In this document: positions 52,827 through 62,132 of the stretch, one piece after another
How positions within the stretch are numbered: position 1 is the first letter of the stretch
Layout of the letters: each line of letters starts with the position of its first letter
Source: DATFVA01 sp963771705
Lineage (GTDB): Bacteria > Bacteroidota > Ignavibacteria > Ignavibacteriales > Ignavibacteriaceae
Assembly: GCA_963771705.1 (NCBI GenBank)
Contig: CAVYUP010000001.1
Location: 1-64,000, forward strand
DNA length: 64,000 nucleotides
Direction of reading: 5' to 3'
Program-made: the position numbers and the translations under genes
Notes under the pieces: generated by a model
Told to the model about the DNA's origin: nothing
The model's input: the letters and a program-made list of their open reading frames with translations, nothing else
Database searches by the model: none

Positions 52827-54746
52827 TCAAACCGCCTGCTTTTCTTTCTTGTTTACGGTAATACTTATAGGTTTCTGATTCAGCGTTGAACTCTCAGTAT
52901 TGTTGATCTTTTTCTTTCCGCAAGAACAATATTCATCTTCCTGCCTGATTTTTATTGATGGTGCATTGAGGTCGATGGGTATTGGTCTTTCTCCGGCATA
53001 GATCGGATGCCTTCCTTTATCCTTGTACCATTCTTTCGTTGTAGCATTCATGTGTTTATGTTCAATTATCTGTCTCCATCCCATACCGGTATTATATGCA
53101 CAGAAGGAAATTTCTCCTTCCTGGGTTCCGTATGGCACCGAGCACATCTCTGTTCGGCGGAAATCATATGTCCATAGATCCTGGAACCACATACCTCCGC
53201 CCCAGATGAGGATCCAGTCTTTTTGTGGAGGTCTGTCACCTTCGGTAAGAGAACCATGGAACTGATGCTGTATTAGTGTTATTAATTCCTTGAAGTCGAA
53301 ACCTTCCGGTGCTTTCTTATCATCGAAATTACGTGCCAGCGACACAGCTAACTGCACCTTGGTGAGTTTTTTACTACGGGACGTATCGGTAATAAGATCA
53401 ACGTCCTTAATAAATCGGTCGAGATCGAAGAACTTTGTAAGTGTAGCCCATTTTTTTGTTTTTTTGTTGGCTACTATATATATGCAGGATCCGCAGTCTG
53501 GATGACACGATACGCACATTCCGCCCCAGTGATCTGCTGCGCTTGCCATATGATCGGCAAGATTCGTCAGGGGAACACCTGCCCCGAGAGGGTACCAGTC
53601 GCGATGCATGTCAATTTCACCTTTCGACCACTTCTCCAGTTCATATGCCAGGTGTGAGGTTGTGAAGCGCTGCGAATGCCGCTGTTCATCGGTGATTTCT
53701 TCATCTCTTCCTGTAAATGAAACAGGCTGAAATGAAATTGCATCCATCTTATCACAGTTGTCAAGAAGGAATTGCATCAGAGGACCTATCTGCTCGGTAT
53801 TAATACCATTAACTATAGTGGTTACAGGTGTTACCCAGATTCCTGCCTGGTAAAGATTTTCAAGAGCCTGCCGTTTTATATCAAACAGGTTCGATATGTG
53901 CCTGTGCTGGTTAGCTTCATTTGTAACGCCGTCAAGCTGGAAATAAACCAGGTTAAGCCCTGCTTCCTTCGCCTTAAATGCAAAATCCGGCTCCAGTGCG
54001 AACCTTACTGCGTTTGAAGCAGCCTGTATGCCCGTATAGCCTATCTCTCTGGCATACTTGCATGCGTCAAGAAAGTATGGTGAAATTGTTGGCTCACCTC
54101 CCGAAAATTGTACCTGAGCTACTCGCCTTGGCTGAAACGATAGTGATCTGTCTAGTATCTTTTTGATGTCCTCCCATGAAAGTTCATGTACGTAACCAAC
54201 TTGGTTGGCGTCCATGAAACAGGGATTGCACATCATATTACAGCGGTTGGTTAGATCTATCGTAAGAACAGGACCCCTGCCGTACTTAATACTGGAAGTT
54301 CCATGATCGTGTATCTTGTCATCACAGGCTGTCTTGAAGTCTCTGCCGTAAAACCGCTGTTCCTGTATGCGGCTGAATTCGGAATCAATAGAGAGTGTGT
54401 CTTCAAACGTTCCATGCTTCGGACACGTCTTTCTGACAAAAATATTTCCATTTTCTTCAACAAGATGCGCTTTAATTTCAGCATAATGGCCTTTTATGAG
54501 CTCTTGTATGCTGATTTCCCCATCTATTACTTTCTCTCTGATTTCAAAAACGCATTTGGGACAAAGAGAGTCTGTTTCCCTCGGAAACCCTAGCTGAGGC
54601 ATCGATCTTTCTCTGCTTTTCGGCAGGGGAGAGGGTGCCCATGCGGGATGGGGACTCTTACCTTCCTTTAATCGGGTGTTGACTGATTGAAATACATTCC
54701 ATATAACATTTGCTGATCCGCTGATAAGTGCATCTCTCATACTCAT
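52827..54746 (-). CDS. MJ0619/tetraether-synthase-family radical SAM protein
   Basis: A 639-residue radical SAM enzyme. Its N-terminal zinc/iron-type knuckle (C62, C65 in DSLCPKC, then C108 in KTCPKHGTF) is characteristic of the MJ0619 family. The radical SAM core follows: LTIDLTNRC (C169), C173, C176, PCFMDAN, and the AdoMet motif FSGGEPTISP. Further family motifs are the Cys-rich MCVSCHPDCGSCIYIV (about 415-430) and VPYGTQEGEISFCAYNTG near 560. The last 30 residues hold EEYCSCGKKK. Characterised relatives include the archaeal tetraether synthase that joins lipid chains; bacterial relatives are implicated in membrane-spanning diacids. The role here is inferred. GGAGGA lies 5 bases before the ATG. 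The B12-radical SAM gene follows. Confidence 0.85.
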   Translation of the reverse strand: MSMRDALISGSANVIWNVFQSVNTRLKEGKSPHPAWAPSPLPKSRERSMPQLGFPRETDSLCPKCVFEIREKVIDGEISIQELIKGHYAEIKAHLVEENGNIFVRKTCPKHGTFEDTLSIDSEFSRIQEQRFYGRDFKTACDDKIHDHGTSSIKYGRGPVLTIDLTNRCNMMCNPCFMDANQVGYVHELSWEDIKKILDRSLSFQPRRVAQVQFSGGEPTISPYFLDACKYAREIGYTGIQAASNAVRFALEPDFAFKAKEAGLNLVYFQLDGVTNEANQHRHISNLFDIKRQALENLYQAGIWVTPVTTIVNGINTEQIGPLMQFLLDNCDKMDAISFQPVSFTGRDEEITDEQRHSQRFTTSHLAYELEKWSKGEIDMHRDWYPLGAGVPLTNLADHMASAADHWGGMCVSCHPDCGSCIYIVANKKTKKWATLTKFFDLDRFIKDVDLITDTSRSKKLTKVQLAVSLARNFDDKKAPEGFDFKELITLIQHQFHGSLTEGDRPPQKDWILIWGGGMWFQDLWTYDFRRTEMCSVPYGTQEGEISFCAYNTGMGWRQIIEHKHMNATTKEWYKDKGRHPIYAGERPIPIDLNAPSIKIRQEDEYCSCGKKKINNTESSTLNQKPISITVNKKEKQAV

Positions 54747-55189
54747 TGATTCCTCCGTTGATTATTTTTCATATGTTATCTAAAGCATTTTCATATTTAA
54801 TTAATTATCTGCATCATCTGATCCGGGCACTATTGAATTCTGCAGAACAAAGCAATAAGGACTGCTTCGGGAGAGTATTTCGATTTGCTGATTGCCAGTA
54901 ACATGTCTCTGACTTTCCGCCCTCTCGGAGTAGTGAACAATTGAACACCTTTGAATATTAACATACTCAATTGTTGTTTCGCATTTAATATATATTTTAT
55001 GCCTGTAAAGTCAACGCTCATTCTTTGATATTTAATCTGTGATGATTTGAATCAAATAGATGGTTCTGGTGTGTTCTGGGAGACCATATCATTAAAAGTG
55101 AGGTCCGGGAACGGACCTTGAAAGTTTGCTTGTCTTGCCTATATCGCTTAATTTTAACGATTAAATTATAATTTGTAACTGAGGGATAA
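54747..55189. other. 443-base divergent promoter region
   Basis: Lies between the MJ0619-like gene (minus) and the acyl-CoA dehydrogenase gene (plus). It must hold both promoters, although I see no convincing -7/-33 pair. The notable element is the small tetraloop hairpin at 55101-55118. A 63-codon minus-strand frame (54830-55021) is discussed under rejected items. Confidence 0.5.
55101..55118 (+). promoter_or_regulatory. Tetraloop hairpin in the leader of the acyl-CoA dehydrogenase gene
   Basis: AGGTCCG and CGGACCT pair perfectly around GGAA, a GNRA-type tetraloop, giving a very stable small RNA hairpin 72 bases before the ATG if transcribed. No T run follows. Operator or leader structure are both possible. 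Confidence 0.4.
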
Positions 55190-56359
55190 ATGATGAGATT
55201 TTCAGGTGTGGATTACTATAATTTGGAATCTCTTTTGACAGAAGAAGAGATAATGATCAGAGATACTGTGCGAGATTTTATTTCTAATGAGGTTATCCCT
55301 GTAATCGAGGAATATAACCGTAAAGCAGAATTTCCCATGCAGCTGATCTCCCAAATGGGGGAACTGGGTCTGTTCGGTTCGAACCTGCCTCAGAAGTATG
55401 GTTGTGCTGAAATGAATAACGTTGCGTATGGACTTGTTATGCAGGAGCTTGAAAGGGGTGACAGCGGGCTTAGAAGTTTTGTGTCAGTTCAGAGTGCTCT
55501 TGTTATGTATCCGATTTTCTCATTTGGAAGTGAGGAACAGAAAAATTACTGGCTTCCTCTCCTTGCCAGGGGTGAGAAGATAGGGTGTTTCGGACTTACG
55601 GAGCCTGATTTTGGCTCTAACCCCGGCGGTATGGTTACTAAGGCTGAAAGAACTGAAGGCGGCTTCAAACTGAATGGCGCAAAGATGTGGATAACTAATG
55701 GAACTATAGCAGATGTGGCTGTGGTGTGGGCAAAACTTGATGGAGTTGTAAGAGGATTCCTTGTTGAGAAATCTTTTGATGGTTTTACTGCTCCTGAAAT
55801 GAAGGGAAAGCATTCGCTCAGGGCATCTGTTACTTCAGAACTTATTTTTGATAATGTTTTTGTTCCCGAAAAGAATATCCTTCCGGGGACCTCGGGACTG
55901 AAAAATGCTCTTATGTGTCTTAACCAGGCGAGGTACGGTATTGCCTGGGGTGTTGTTGGATCAATGATGGCTTGCTACGGTGCCGCCCTTAATTATGCTA
56001 AAACGCGTGTTCAGTTCAGCAAGCCGATCGCGGCTTACCAGATGACGCAGGAGAAACTTGTATATATGCTTACTGAAATTACAAAAGCTCAGCTGCTCAA
56101 TCTTCAGCTTGGAAGAATGAAAGATAAGGGTACAATGAAGCATACCCAGGTTTCTCTTGCAAAAAGAAATAACTGTGAGAAAGCACTTGAAATAGCCCGT
56201 ATCGCTAGAGAAATATTCGGTGCGAACGGCATCCTAGACGAGTATCCCGTGATGAGACATGCGGCAAACCTTGAATCTGTGAAAACCTACGAAGGAACTC
56301 ACGAGATGCATACACTGATCGTCGGGGAAGATATAACCGGTTTCCCGGCTTACGATTAA
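55190..56359 (+). CDS. Acyl-CoA dehydrogenase, glutaryl-CoA dehydrogenase-like
   Basis: Flavoprotein of 389 residues that oxidises an acyl-CoA at the alpha-beta bond. The series RSFVSVQSALVMYPIFSFGS, KIGCFGLTEPDFGSNPGGM and KMWITNGTIADVAVVWA matches the glutaryl-CoA dehydrogenase branch, including KTYEGTHEMHTLIVG, whose Glu is the catalytic base. In glutaryl-CoA dehydrogenase the second motif normally reads GSDPGG; here Asn replaces Asp. The substrate is therefore likely glutaryl-CoA or a related acyl-CoA, but cannot be proved. GAGGG lies 6 bases before the first of two adjacent ATG codons. guaB follows after 19 bases. Confidence 0.9.
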   Translation: MMRFSGVDYYNLESLLTEEEIMIRDTVRDFISNEVIPVIEEYNRKAEFPMQLISQMGELGLFGSNLPQKYGCAEMNNVAYGLVMQELERGDSGLRSFVSVQSALVMYPIFSFGSEEQKNYWLPLLARGEKIGCFGLTEPDFGSNPGGMVTKAERTEGGFKLNGAKMWITNGTIADVAVVWAKLDGVVRGFLVEKSFDGFTAPEMKGKHSLRASVTSELIFDNVFVPEKNILPGTSGLKNALMCLNQARYGIAWGVVGSMMACYGAALNYAKTRVQFSKPIAAYQMTQEKLVYMLTEITKAQLLNLQLGRMKDKGTMKHTQVSLAKRNNCEKALEIARIAREIFGANGILDEYPVMRHAANLESVKTYEGTHEMHTLIVGEDITGFPAYD

Positions 56360-56378
56360 CTAACTATAGGAAAAATTT

Positions 56379-57848
56379 ATGAAGCAGAATGAAATAGTAA
56401 TTAAGGAAGGTTTAACTTTTGATGATGTTCTGTTAATACCGGGGAAATCTTCCATACTTCCAAGAGAGGTAGACCTTAGAACTTTTTTCACTCCGGCCAT
56501 AGAATTAAACATTCCTATTGTTTCTGCGGCAATGGATACGGTAACTGAATCCTCTCTGGCTATAGCCCTGGCAAGGGAAGGAGGAATAGGTATTCTCCAT
56601 AAGAATATGTCAATTGAAGATCAGAGTATAGAGGTTGATAGGGTTAAAAGGTCAGAAAGCGGAATGATACAGAATCCTGTTACTCTCCGTCCTGATAAGA
56701 CTATCGGTGACGCGCTCGAAATAATGAAGAAATTCCGGATCTCAGGCATTCCTATTGTTAGTGACGGCGGAAAACTTGTAGGTATTTTAACTAACCGTGA
56801 TCTCAGGTTTGAACCGAATAAGAAGGCCATTGTTAAAGATCTTATGACTAAGGAAAACCTGATAACTGCACCTGTTGGAACAACACTAGAGAAAGCCGAA
56901 AAGCTGCTCCAGAGGTATAAGATTGAGAAACTCCCCGTGGTTGATAAAGAGGGGATACTAAAAGGTCTCATAACTTTTAAGGATATCCAGAAAAAGAAGA
57001 AGCACCCGAATGCCTGCAAAGATGAACACGGAAGGCTCCGTGTTGGCGCTGCCGTTGGCACAACCCCCGATACAATTGATAGAATTGAATCTCTCCTTAA
57101 TGCCGGTGCTGATGCTATCGTAATCGACACTGCACATGGCCATTCAGCTGGCGTTTTAAAAATGGTAAAGGAAGCTAGAAAGAAATTCAAATATGCCCAG
57201 TTAGTTGTCGGTAATATAGGCACTTATGAGGCGGCTGTTGATCTGTTGGATTGCAAGATCGATGCTGTAAAAGTGGGTATAGGTCCGGGATCAATTTGTA
57301 CAACCAGGGTGGTTGCCGGTGTTGGTATTCCGCAGATAACTGCCATTCAGGATGTTTTCAGAGCAACAAAATCTAAAGGCATTCCTCTCATCGCTGACGG
57401 CGGTATAAAACAAACTGGCGATGTACCTAAAGCCCTGGCAGCAGGAGCAGATTCGGTGATGATAGGTGGTCTTTTTGCGGGAGTTGAGGAAAGTCCCGGT
57501 GAAACTATATTATTTGAAGGTAGAAGCTTTAAACATTACCGTGGTATGGGTTCGCTTGCTGCAATGAAAAAAGGGAGTAAGGATAGGTATTTTCAGGAAA
57601 CTACAGATGAAATTGCAAAACTTGTTCCTGAGGGCGTTGAGGGAAGGGTTCCCTATAAAGGTTCATTGGCTGAAACTGTCCTTCAGCTGATTGGTGGTCT
57701 GAGGGCTGCTATGGGATACTGCGGTGTCGGTACTATAAAGAAGCTTAAGACAAAAACGAAATTCGTTAAGATTACTCTCGCGGGATTGAAAGAGAGTCAT
57801 CCCCACGATGTCATTATAACAAAGGAAGCACCGAATTATCATTCATAA
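56379..57848 (+). CDS. guaB: Inosine-5'-monophosphate dehydrogenase
   Basis: Oxidises IMP to XMP with NAD, the committed step of GMP synthesis. The TIM barrel is interrupted by two CBS domains at about 95-210 (MIQNPVTLRPDKTIGDALEIM; ENLITAPVGTTLEKAEKLL), which bind adenine nucleotides in the family. The active loop GIGPGSICTTRVVAG carries the catalytic Cys near residue 307, and the flap contains the RYFQ segment. Length of 489 aa is standard. It follows the acyl-CoA dehydrogenase gene closely and shares its transcription direction with purD further on. Confidence 0.97.
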   Translation: MKQNEIVIKEGLTFDDVLLIPGKSSILPREVDLRTFFTPAIELNIPIVSAAMDTVTESSLAIALAREGGIGILHKNMSIEDQSIEVDRVKRSESGMIQNPVTLRPDKTIGDALEIMKKFRISGIPIVSDGGKLVGILTNRDLRFEPNKKAIVKDLMTKENLITAPVGTTLEKAEKLLQRYKIEKLPVVDKEGILKGLITFKDIQKKKKHPNACKDEHGRLRVGAAVGTTPDTIDRIESLLNAGADAIVIDTAHGHSAGVLKMVKEARKKFKYAQLVVGNIGTYEAAVDLLDCKIDAVKVGIGPGSICTTRVVAGVGIPQITAIQDVFRATKSKGIPLIADGGIKQTGDVPKALAAGADSVMIGGLFAGVEESPGETILFEGRSFKHYRGMGSLAAMKKGSKDRYFQETTDEIAKLVPEGVEGRVPYKGSLAETVLQLIGGLRAAMGYCGVGTIKKLKTKTKFVKITLAGLKESHPHDVIITKEAPNYHS

Positions 57849-57902
57849 GCATGATGTCGTAATTATTTTTATTTTTGGAGGTGTTATTAATCAGGGAGTT
57901 CT

Positions 57903-59186
57903 ATGTTCAAAGTTCTGGTAATATCATATTATTACCCTCCGATGGGGCTTAGCGGAGTTCAGCGGACACTTAAGTTTACAAAATACATGAGGCAGTATAA
58001 CTGGGAGCCTGCTGTGCTTACTACAGGGAGTACAGCCTATTATGCTCATGATAATTCTTTGCTGAAGGAAGCTGAAGAGGCTGGAATTAGAATAATAAGG
58101 ACTGAAGGTAATGACATAAATTCCAGGCTGAATAAGAAGGGAACAGTCAAAATTCCTCCTGAATGGATGAGAAAAATTTTAAGTAGGATGAGTGCTTCTG
58201 TGTTTATTCCAGATAATAAGTCAGGCTGGACCTCAAAAGCGCTTGTCACTGCAAGAGAACTGCTTAAAAAAGAGCAGTTCGATATCATTTTTGTTACAGC
58301 ACCTCCGTTTTCTTCATTCAATATGGCTGTAAAGCTGAAAAAAGAATTCGGTGTACCAATGGTCGTTGATTACAGGGATTTATGGTACGGTAATCATTTT
58401 GGATTCTATCCTACTCCTCTTCACAGCTATCTTCATAAATCAATGGAATATGCGGCGTTGAAGGCGGCAGACCGGATTATCGTAATCAATCGGAGAATGA
58501 AAGAAAAGGTTATGGACGAATACAGATTCGTAACTTTTGAAGATGTGTTCATTATTCCCCAGGGCTACGATCCGAAGGATTTTGAAAACCTGGTCCCTGA
58601 GAAAAAAAATAAAAGTAAGATGAGACTCACTTTCTCTGGGTTATTCTATGAGTTTATTACACCGAAGTATTTCCTTCGTGCCTTTAAGAAACTTGCTCTT
58701 GAGAGACCGGATATTGCCGCAAATATTGAGCTTCATTTTGTCGGATTCCTCCGTAACGAAAACAGAAAACTGATTCGTAAACTTGATCTCCAGGATTTTG
58801 TAAAAGAATATGGCTATCTCGAGCATAATGATGCGCTGACCAAAACCATCACAAGTGACGTTCTCTGGACTATGGTCGGACGTGGTAGGAGCAGCGATAC
58901 TGTTTCAACCGGGAAAACTTTTGAGTACCTGGGTACAAGGAAACCCATCATTGCTTGCGTACCTGATGGAGCGGTGAAAACTGCGATGGAGGAATACGGT
59001 GCCTCCTTTATCACTCCTCCTGATGATGTTGAAGCTATTAAAAATGCGATCAAAAAAGCGTACGATCTTTTTACGGAAAATAATCTGCCTGTCCCGAATG
59101 AAGAATTTATAGAAAAACATCGGAGAGATTACCTTACTGAACAGTTGACGAAACAGTTCCAGTTCTTGATAAAGGCAGAAATATAA
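57903..59186 (+). CDS. Family 4-like glycosyltransferase
   Basis: GT-B fold protein of 427 residues. The N-terminal Rossmann half begins VLVISYYYPPMGLSGVQRT, with the glycine-rich motif that binds the acceptor phosphate side. The mid-region VVDYRDLWYGNH and RIIVINRRM, and the C-terminal TGKTFEYLGTRKPIIACVPDGA (sugar-nucleotide-binding E-x7-E-like region), support a GT4-type enzyme. The donor and acceptor are unknown; cell-surface polysaccharide or glycolipid is usual. It shares one base with purD (TAATG), an odd pairing of surface-sugar and purine genes that suggests a general operon rather than pathway linkage. Confidence 0.87.
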   Translation: MFKVLVISYYYPPMGLSGVQRTLKFTKYMRQYNWEPAVLTTGSTAYYAHDNSLLKEAEEAGIRIIRTEGNDINSRLNKKGTVKIPPEWMRKILSRMSASVFIPDNKSGWTSKALVTARELLKKEQFDIIFVTAPPFSSFNMAVKLKKEFGVPMVVDYRDLWYGNHFGFYPTPLHSYLHKSMEYAALKAADRIIVINRRMKEKVMDEYRFVTFEDVFIIPQGYDPKDFENLVPEKKNKSKMRLTFSGLFYEFITPKYFLRAFKKLALERPDIAANIELHFVGFLRNENRKLIRKLDLQDFVKEYGYLEHNDALTKTITSDVLWTMVGRGRSSDTVSTGKTFEYLGTRKPIIACVPDGAVKTAMEEYGASFITPPDDVEAIKNAIKKAYDLFTENNLPVPNEEFIEKHRRDYLTEQLTKQFQFLIKAEI

Positions 59187-60466
59187 TGAATGTTCTCTTG
59201 CTTGGTTCCGGCGGAAGGGAACACGCCATAGCATGGAAAATTTCCCAAAGTAAATCATTAACTAAGCTCTTTATAAGTCCCGGAAATCCTGGTACTGCTT
59301 CCCTGGGACAAAATGTGAACCTGGGAAATGAACATCAGGCAATTGCCGGTTTCTGCCTTTCCGAAAGTATTGACCTCGTCGTTATCGGACCTGAACAGCC
59401 GCTGGTTGAAGGTCTTGCTGATTTTCTTCGACAAAAGGATATTACAGTGTTCGGACCCGGGAAAAAAGCCGCGGAGATTGAGGGGCGTAAATCTTTTGCC
59501 AAGCAGCTGATGGTTAAATATTCCATCCCTACCGCTGAATATAAGGAATTTGATAAATCACATTTCGATGATGCCTCTGAATATCTTAAAAGTGTAAGTT
59601 ATCCTGTGGTATTGAAGGCCGACGGCCTTGCGGCGGGAAAAGGTGTAATCATTTGCGGCAGCAATGATGAAGCAGAGAAAGCCCTGAAAGATATTTTTGT
59701 GGATAATGTATTCGGTGAGGCAGGGGATAAAATCATTGTGGAAGAATTCCTTGAGGGTGAGGAAGCCTCTATACTGGCTGTAACTGATGGTGATGATTTT
59801 ATCCTGCTCCCGTCTTCTCAGGACCATAAAAGAATCGGGGAAAATGATACAGGAAAAAATACGGGTGGAATGGGTGCTTATTCGCCTGCCCCTGTGATTG
59901 ATAATAAAATGCTTAACAGAATCAGCAGTGAAATAATTAGACCGGTTCTTAATGGATTGAAATTAGAAGGACGGAAGTTTTCGGGCTGCCTTTATGCGGG
60001 ACTAATGATAACTCGGAAGGGACCAAAGGTTGTTGAATTTAACTGCAGGTTTGGCGATCCTGAAACCCAGGCGGTTCTTCCTCTTGTTGAGGGAGATTTT
60101 CTTAAACTTCTCTATTCTTCGGCTTCTGGGAAGCTGGATAAAAGTGCCGTGAGCTTTTCCCGTGGAACGGCTGTATGCGTTGTTGCTGTGTCAGCAGGTT
60201 ACCCTGAAAGTTATTCTAAAGGTTTTGAAATATCAGGATTGGAAGGACTGGATTCCCCTCAGATAATAGTTTTCCATGCGGGAACTTCAGAAAAGGATGG
60301 CAGGATTTTGACATCAGGCGGACGCGTTATCGGAGTCACTGCGGTACTTGAGGAGAACGATCTTCAAAAAGCCAGGACTTTAGTCTACGGGGCATTGAAT
60401 AAAATTAAATTTGAAGGTATGTATTTTCGCCGCGATATTGGTATGAAAGCATTGAAGAGGCAGTAG
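59186..60466 (+). CDS. purD: Phosphoribosylamine-glycine ligase
   Basis: Second step of purine synthesis: ATP-dependent joining of glycine to phosphoribosylamine. The start MNVLLLGSGGREHAIAWK and the segments SLGQNVNLG and VIGPEQPLVEGLADF belong to the N domain. The ATP-grasp part has KADGLAAGKGV, EEFLEGEEASILA, SQDHKR and MGAYSPAP. The metal-binding VEFNCRFGDPETQ is complete. It has 426 aa, full-length. Together with guaB it places purine synthesis in this stretch. It is followed by 64 bases to the DnaE-like gene. Confidence 0.97.
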   Translation: MNVLLLGSGGREHAIAWKISQSKSLTKLFISPGNPGTASLGQNVNLGNEHQAIAGFCLSESIDLVVIGPEQPLVEGLADFLRQKDITVFGPGKKAAEIEGRKSFAKQLMVKYSIPTAEYKEFDKSHFDDASEYLKSVSYPVVLKADGLAAGKGVIICGSNDEAEKALKDIFVDNVFGEAGDKIIVEEFLEGEEASILAVTDGDDFILLPSSQDHKRIGENDTGKNTGGMGAYSPAPVIDNKMLNRISSEIIRPVLNGLKLEGRKFSGCLYAGLMITRKGPKVVEFNCRFGDPETQAVLPLVEGDFLKLLYSSASGKLDKSAVSFSRGTAVCVVAVSAGYPESYSKGFEISGLEGLDSPQIIVFHAGTSEKDGRILTSGGRVIGVTAVLEENDLQKARTLVYGALNKIKFEGMYFRRDIGMKALKRQ

Positions 60467-60530
60467 CTCACTGCTTTCTCCATTCACTTTTTCTCTCCAT
60501 TATTCTAAATTTCGGAAAAGACTGGAATAA

Positions 60531-62132
60531 ATGATACCTCTGCATGTACATTCTAATTATACTTTGCTTAAAGGTACTTCCCGCATCGGGGAATTAATTG
60601 AGAAAGCAAAGGAAAATAAGCTGGATTCTCTGGCTTTAACCGATACGAATGGTATGTACGGACTCATTCCTTTTGCAAAACAGGCGAAAGAGCATGGTAT
60701 TAAACCTATCCTTGGCTCATTAATTGATCAACCCGGTGATAATTCAGTGTATGTCCTTCTTCTTGCCAGGAACAACCGGGGGTTTTCGGATCTTTGCAGG
60801 ATCATTACCTCACGTAAGCTTAATGATGACTTTGATCTCTTCTCTCTTGTTAGCCGGCCTCTGAATAATTTATTCATTATTACTCCTTCCCTTGCTCTGC
60901 TTGAAAAAGCAGGGAAGAGGGATAACGTTTTTGCTGAACTTACTATTACCTCAGCAAATCGGAATAATGCACGAAACCTTTATACTTATGCGGAAAAAAA
61001 CGGGATTCGAATGGCCGCCTCAAATCCGGTATTTTTCCTCAATGAAAATGATTTTGATTTGCATAGAGTGGTTACTGCTATAGGACTAAATAAAAATTGC
61101 GATAATGTCACGAACTCAGAATTAGCCGATAGAGAAGCTTTTTTCAGGGAAGTAAATGATCTAAAGGAGATATACCGCGGGGTTCCTGAGGCTGTTTCAA
61201 ACACAGAGTATATTGCCCGGAATTGCAGCGTGGATCTCAGGCTTAATGAGTATAAATTTCCGAAATTTGATGTTCCCCCTGGTAAAGATTCTTTTACCAT
61301 GTTATGGGAGAAATGTTTTGAAGGCCTGAGCCGAAGATATTCTCCGATGCTTGATGCTGCTGTAGACCGGTTGAAAATGGAACTTCATGTGATCAGGGAA
61401 ATGAACTTTACAGATTATTTCCTTGTGGTCTGGGATATTTTAATGGAGGCAAAGAGAAGGGGAATGGTAACTATCGGCCGCGGCTCCGCTGCTAATAGTA
61501 TTGTCTCCTATTGTCTTGGTTTAACTGAAGTCGATCCGATTAAATATAATCTTTACTTTGAAAGATTTCTTAATAAAGGAAGAAGCAGTCCGCCTGATAT
61601 TGATATCGATTTTTCATGGAAGGAGAGAGATGAAATTATTAAGTATGTGTTCGATAAATATGGATATGAGAATGTCGCGATGATCTCTACTACTGTTACT
61701 TTCCGGGCAAGATCAGCTTTTAGAGAGGTTGCAAAGGCATATGGTTTTACAAACAGCGAAATATCAAAATACAGCAAATATATTCCTTGGACAGCTGCAG
61801 GAAACCTGTCTAAAATATCAGATAAGTTTCCTGAGGCAAGGTCTCTCAACTTTAAAGTAGAGCCCTGGAAATCAATTGTCTCTATGGCAGAGAGACTGGC
61901 GGGTTTTCCCCGGCATCTGAGTATTCATCCGAGCGGTATATTAATTACTCCGGGCCCGATTACAAATTATACCGCCCTTGAGTATGCAAAAAATAAGGGA
62001 TTAGGACTTATCGTTACTCAGCCTGATATGTATTCGGTTGAAGATCTCGGTCTGATAAAAATAGATCTTCTCAGTCAGCGTTCACTGGGGGTTCTCAGGG
62101 ATACCATGGATGCTATTGAGAGGAATGGCTAA
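60531..62132 (+). CDS. DNA polymerase III alpha-like protein, truncated after the palm
   Basis: A 533-residue N-terminal half of a DnaE-type polymerase. The PHP domain (1 to about 200) starts HVHSNYTLLKG. The palm has IGRGSAANSIVSYCLG, catalytic D356 and D358 in PPDIDIDF, and the third aspartate D512 in LIKIDLLSQRSLGVL. The spacing between aspartates (about 154) matches E. coli DnaE (403 to 555). The protein ends 21 residues later, lacking fingers, beta-binding region and OB fold; normal DnaE is over 1000 aa. The LSQRSLGVLRD wording resembles the error-prone DnaE2/ImuC branch. No downstream half is in the window; the convergent DoxX-like gene overlaps the stop by 4 bases. It could be a relic or one half of a split enzyme. 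Confidence 0.85.
   Translation: MIPLHVHSNYTLLKGTSRIGELIEKAKENKLDSLALTDTNGMYGLIPFAKQAKEHGIKPILGSLIDQPGDNSVYVLLLARNNRGFSDLCRIITSRKLNDDFDLFSLVSRPLNNLFIITPSLALLEKAGKRDNVFAELTITSANRNNARNLYTYAEKNGIRMAASNPVFFLNENDFDLHRVVTAIGLNKNCDNVTNSELADREAFFREVNDLKEIYRGVPEAVSNTEYIARNCSVDLRLNEYKFPKFDVPPGKDSFTMLWEKCFEGLSRRYSPMLDAAVDRLKMELHVIREMNFTDYFLVVWDILMEAKRRGMVTIGRGSAANSIVSYCLGLTEVDPIKYNLYFERFLNKGRSSPPDIDIDFSWKERDEIIKYVFDKYGYENVAMISTTVTFRARSAFREVAKAYGFTNSEISKYSKYIPWTAAGNLSKISDKFPEARSLNFKVEPWKSIVSMAERLAGFPRHLSIHPSGILITPGPITNYTALEYAKNKGLGLIVTQPDMYSVEDLGLIKIDLLSQRSLGVLRDTMDAIERNG

Noticed and set aside
54830..55021. 63-codon minus-strand frame in the divergent promoter region
   Set aside because: No convincing ribosome site, no recognisable family, and it occupies the region needed for two promoters. 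The residues look protein-like (GRKVRDMLLAISKSKYSPEAV), so it should be revisited if conserved.
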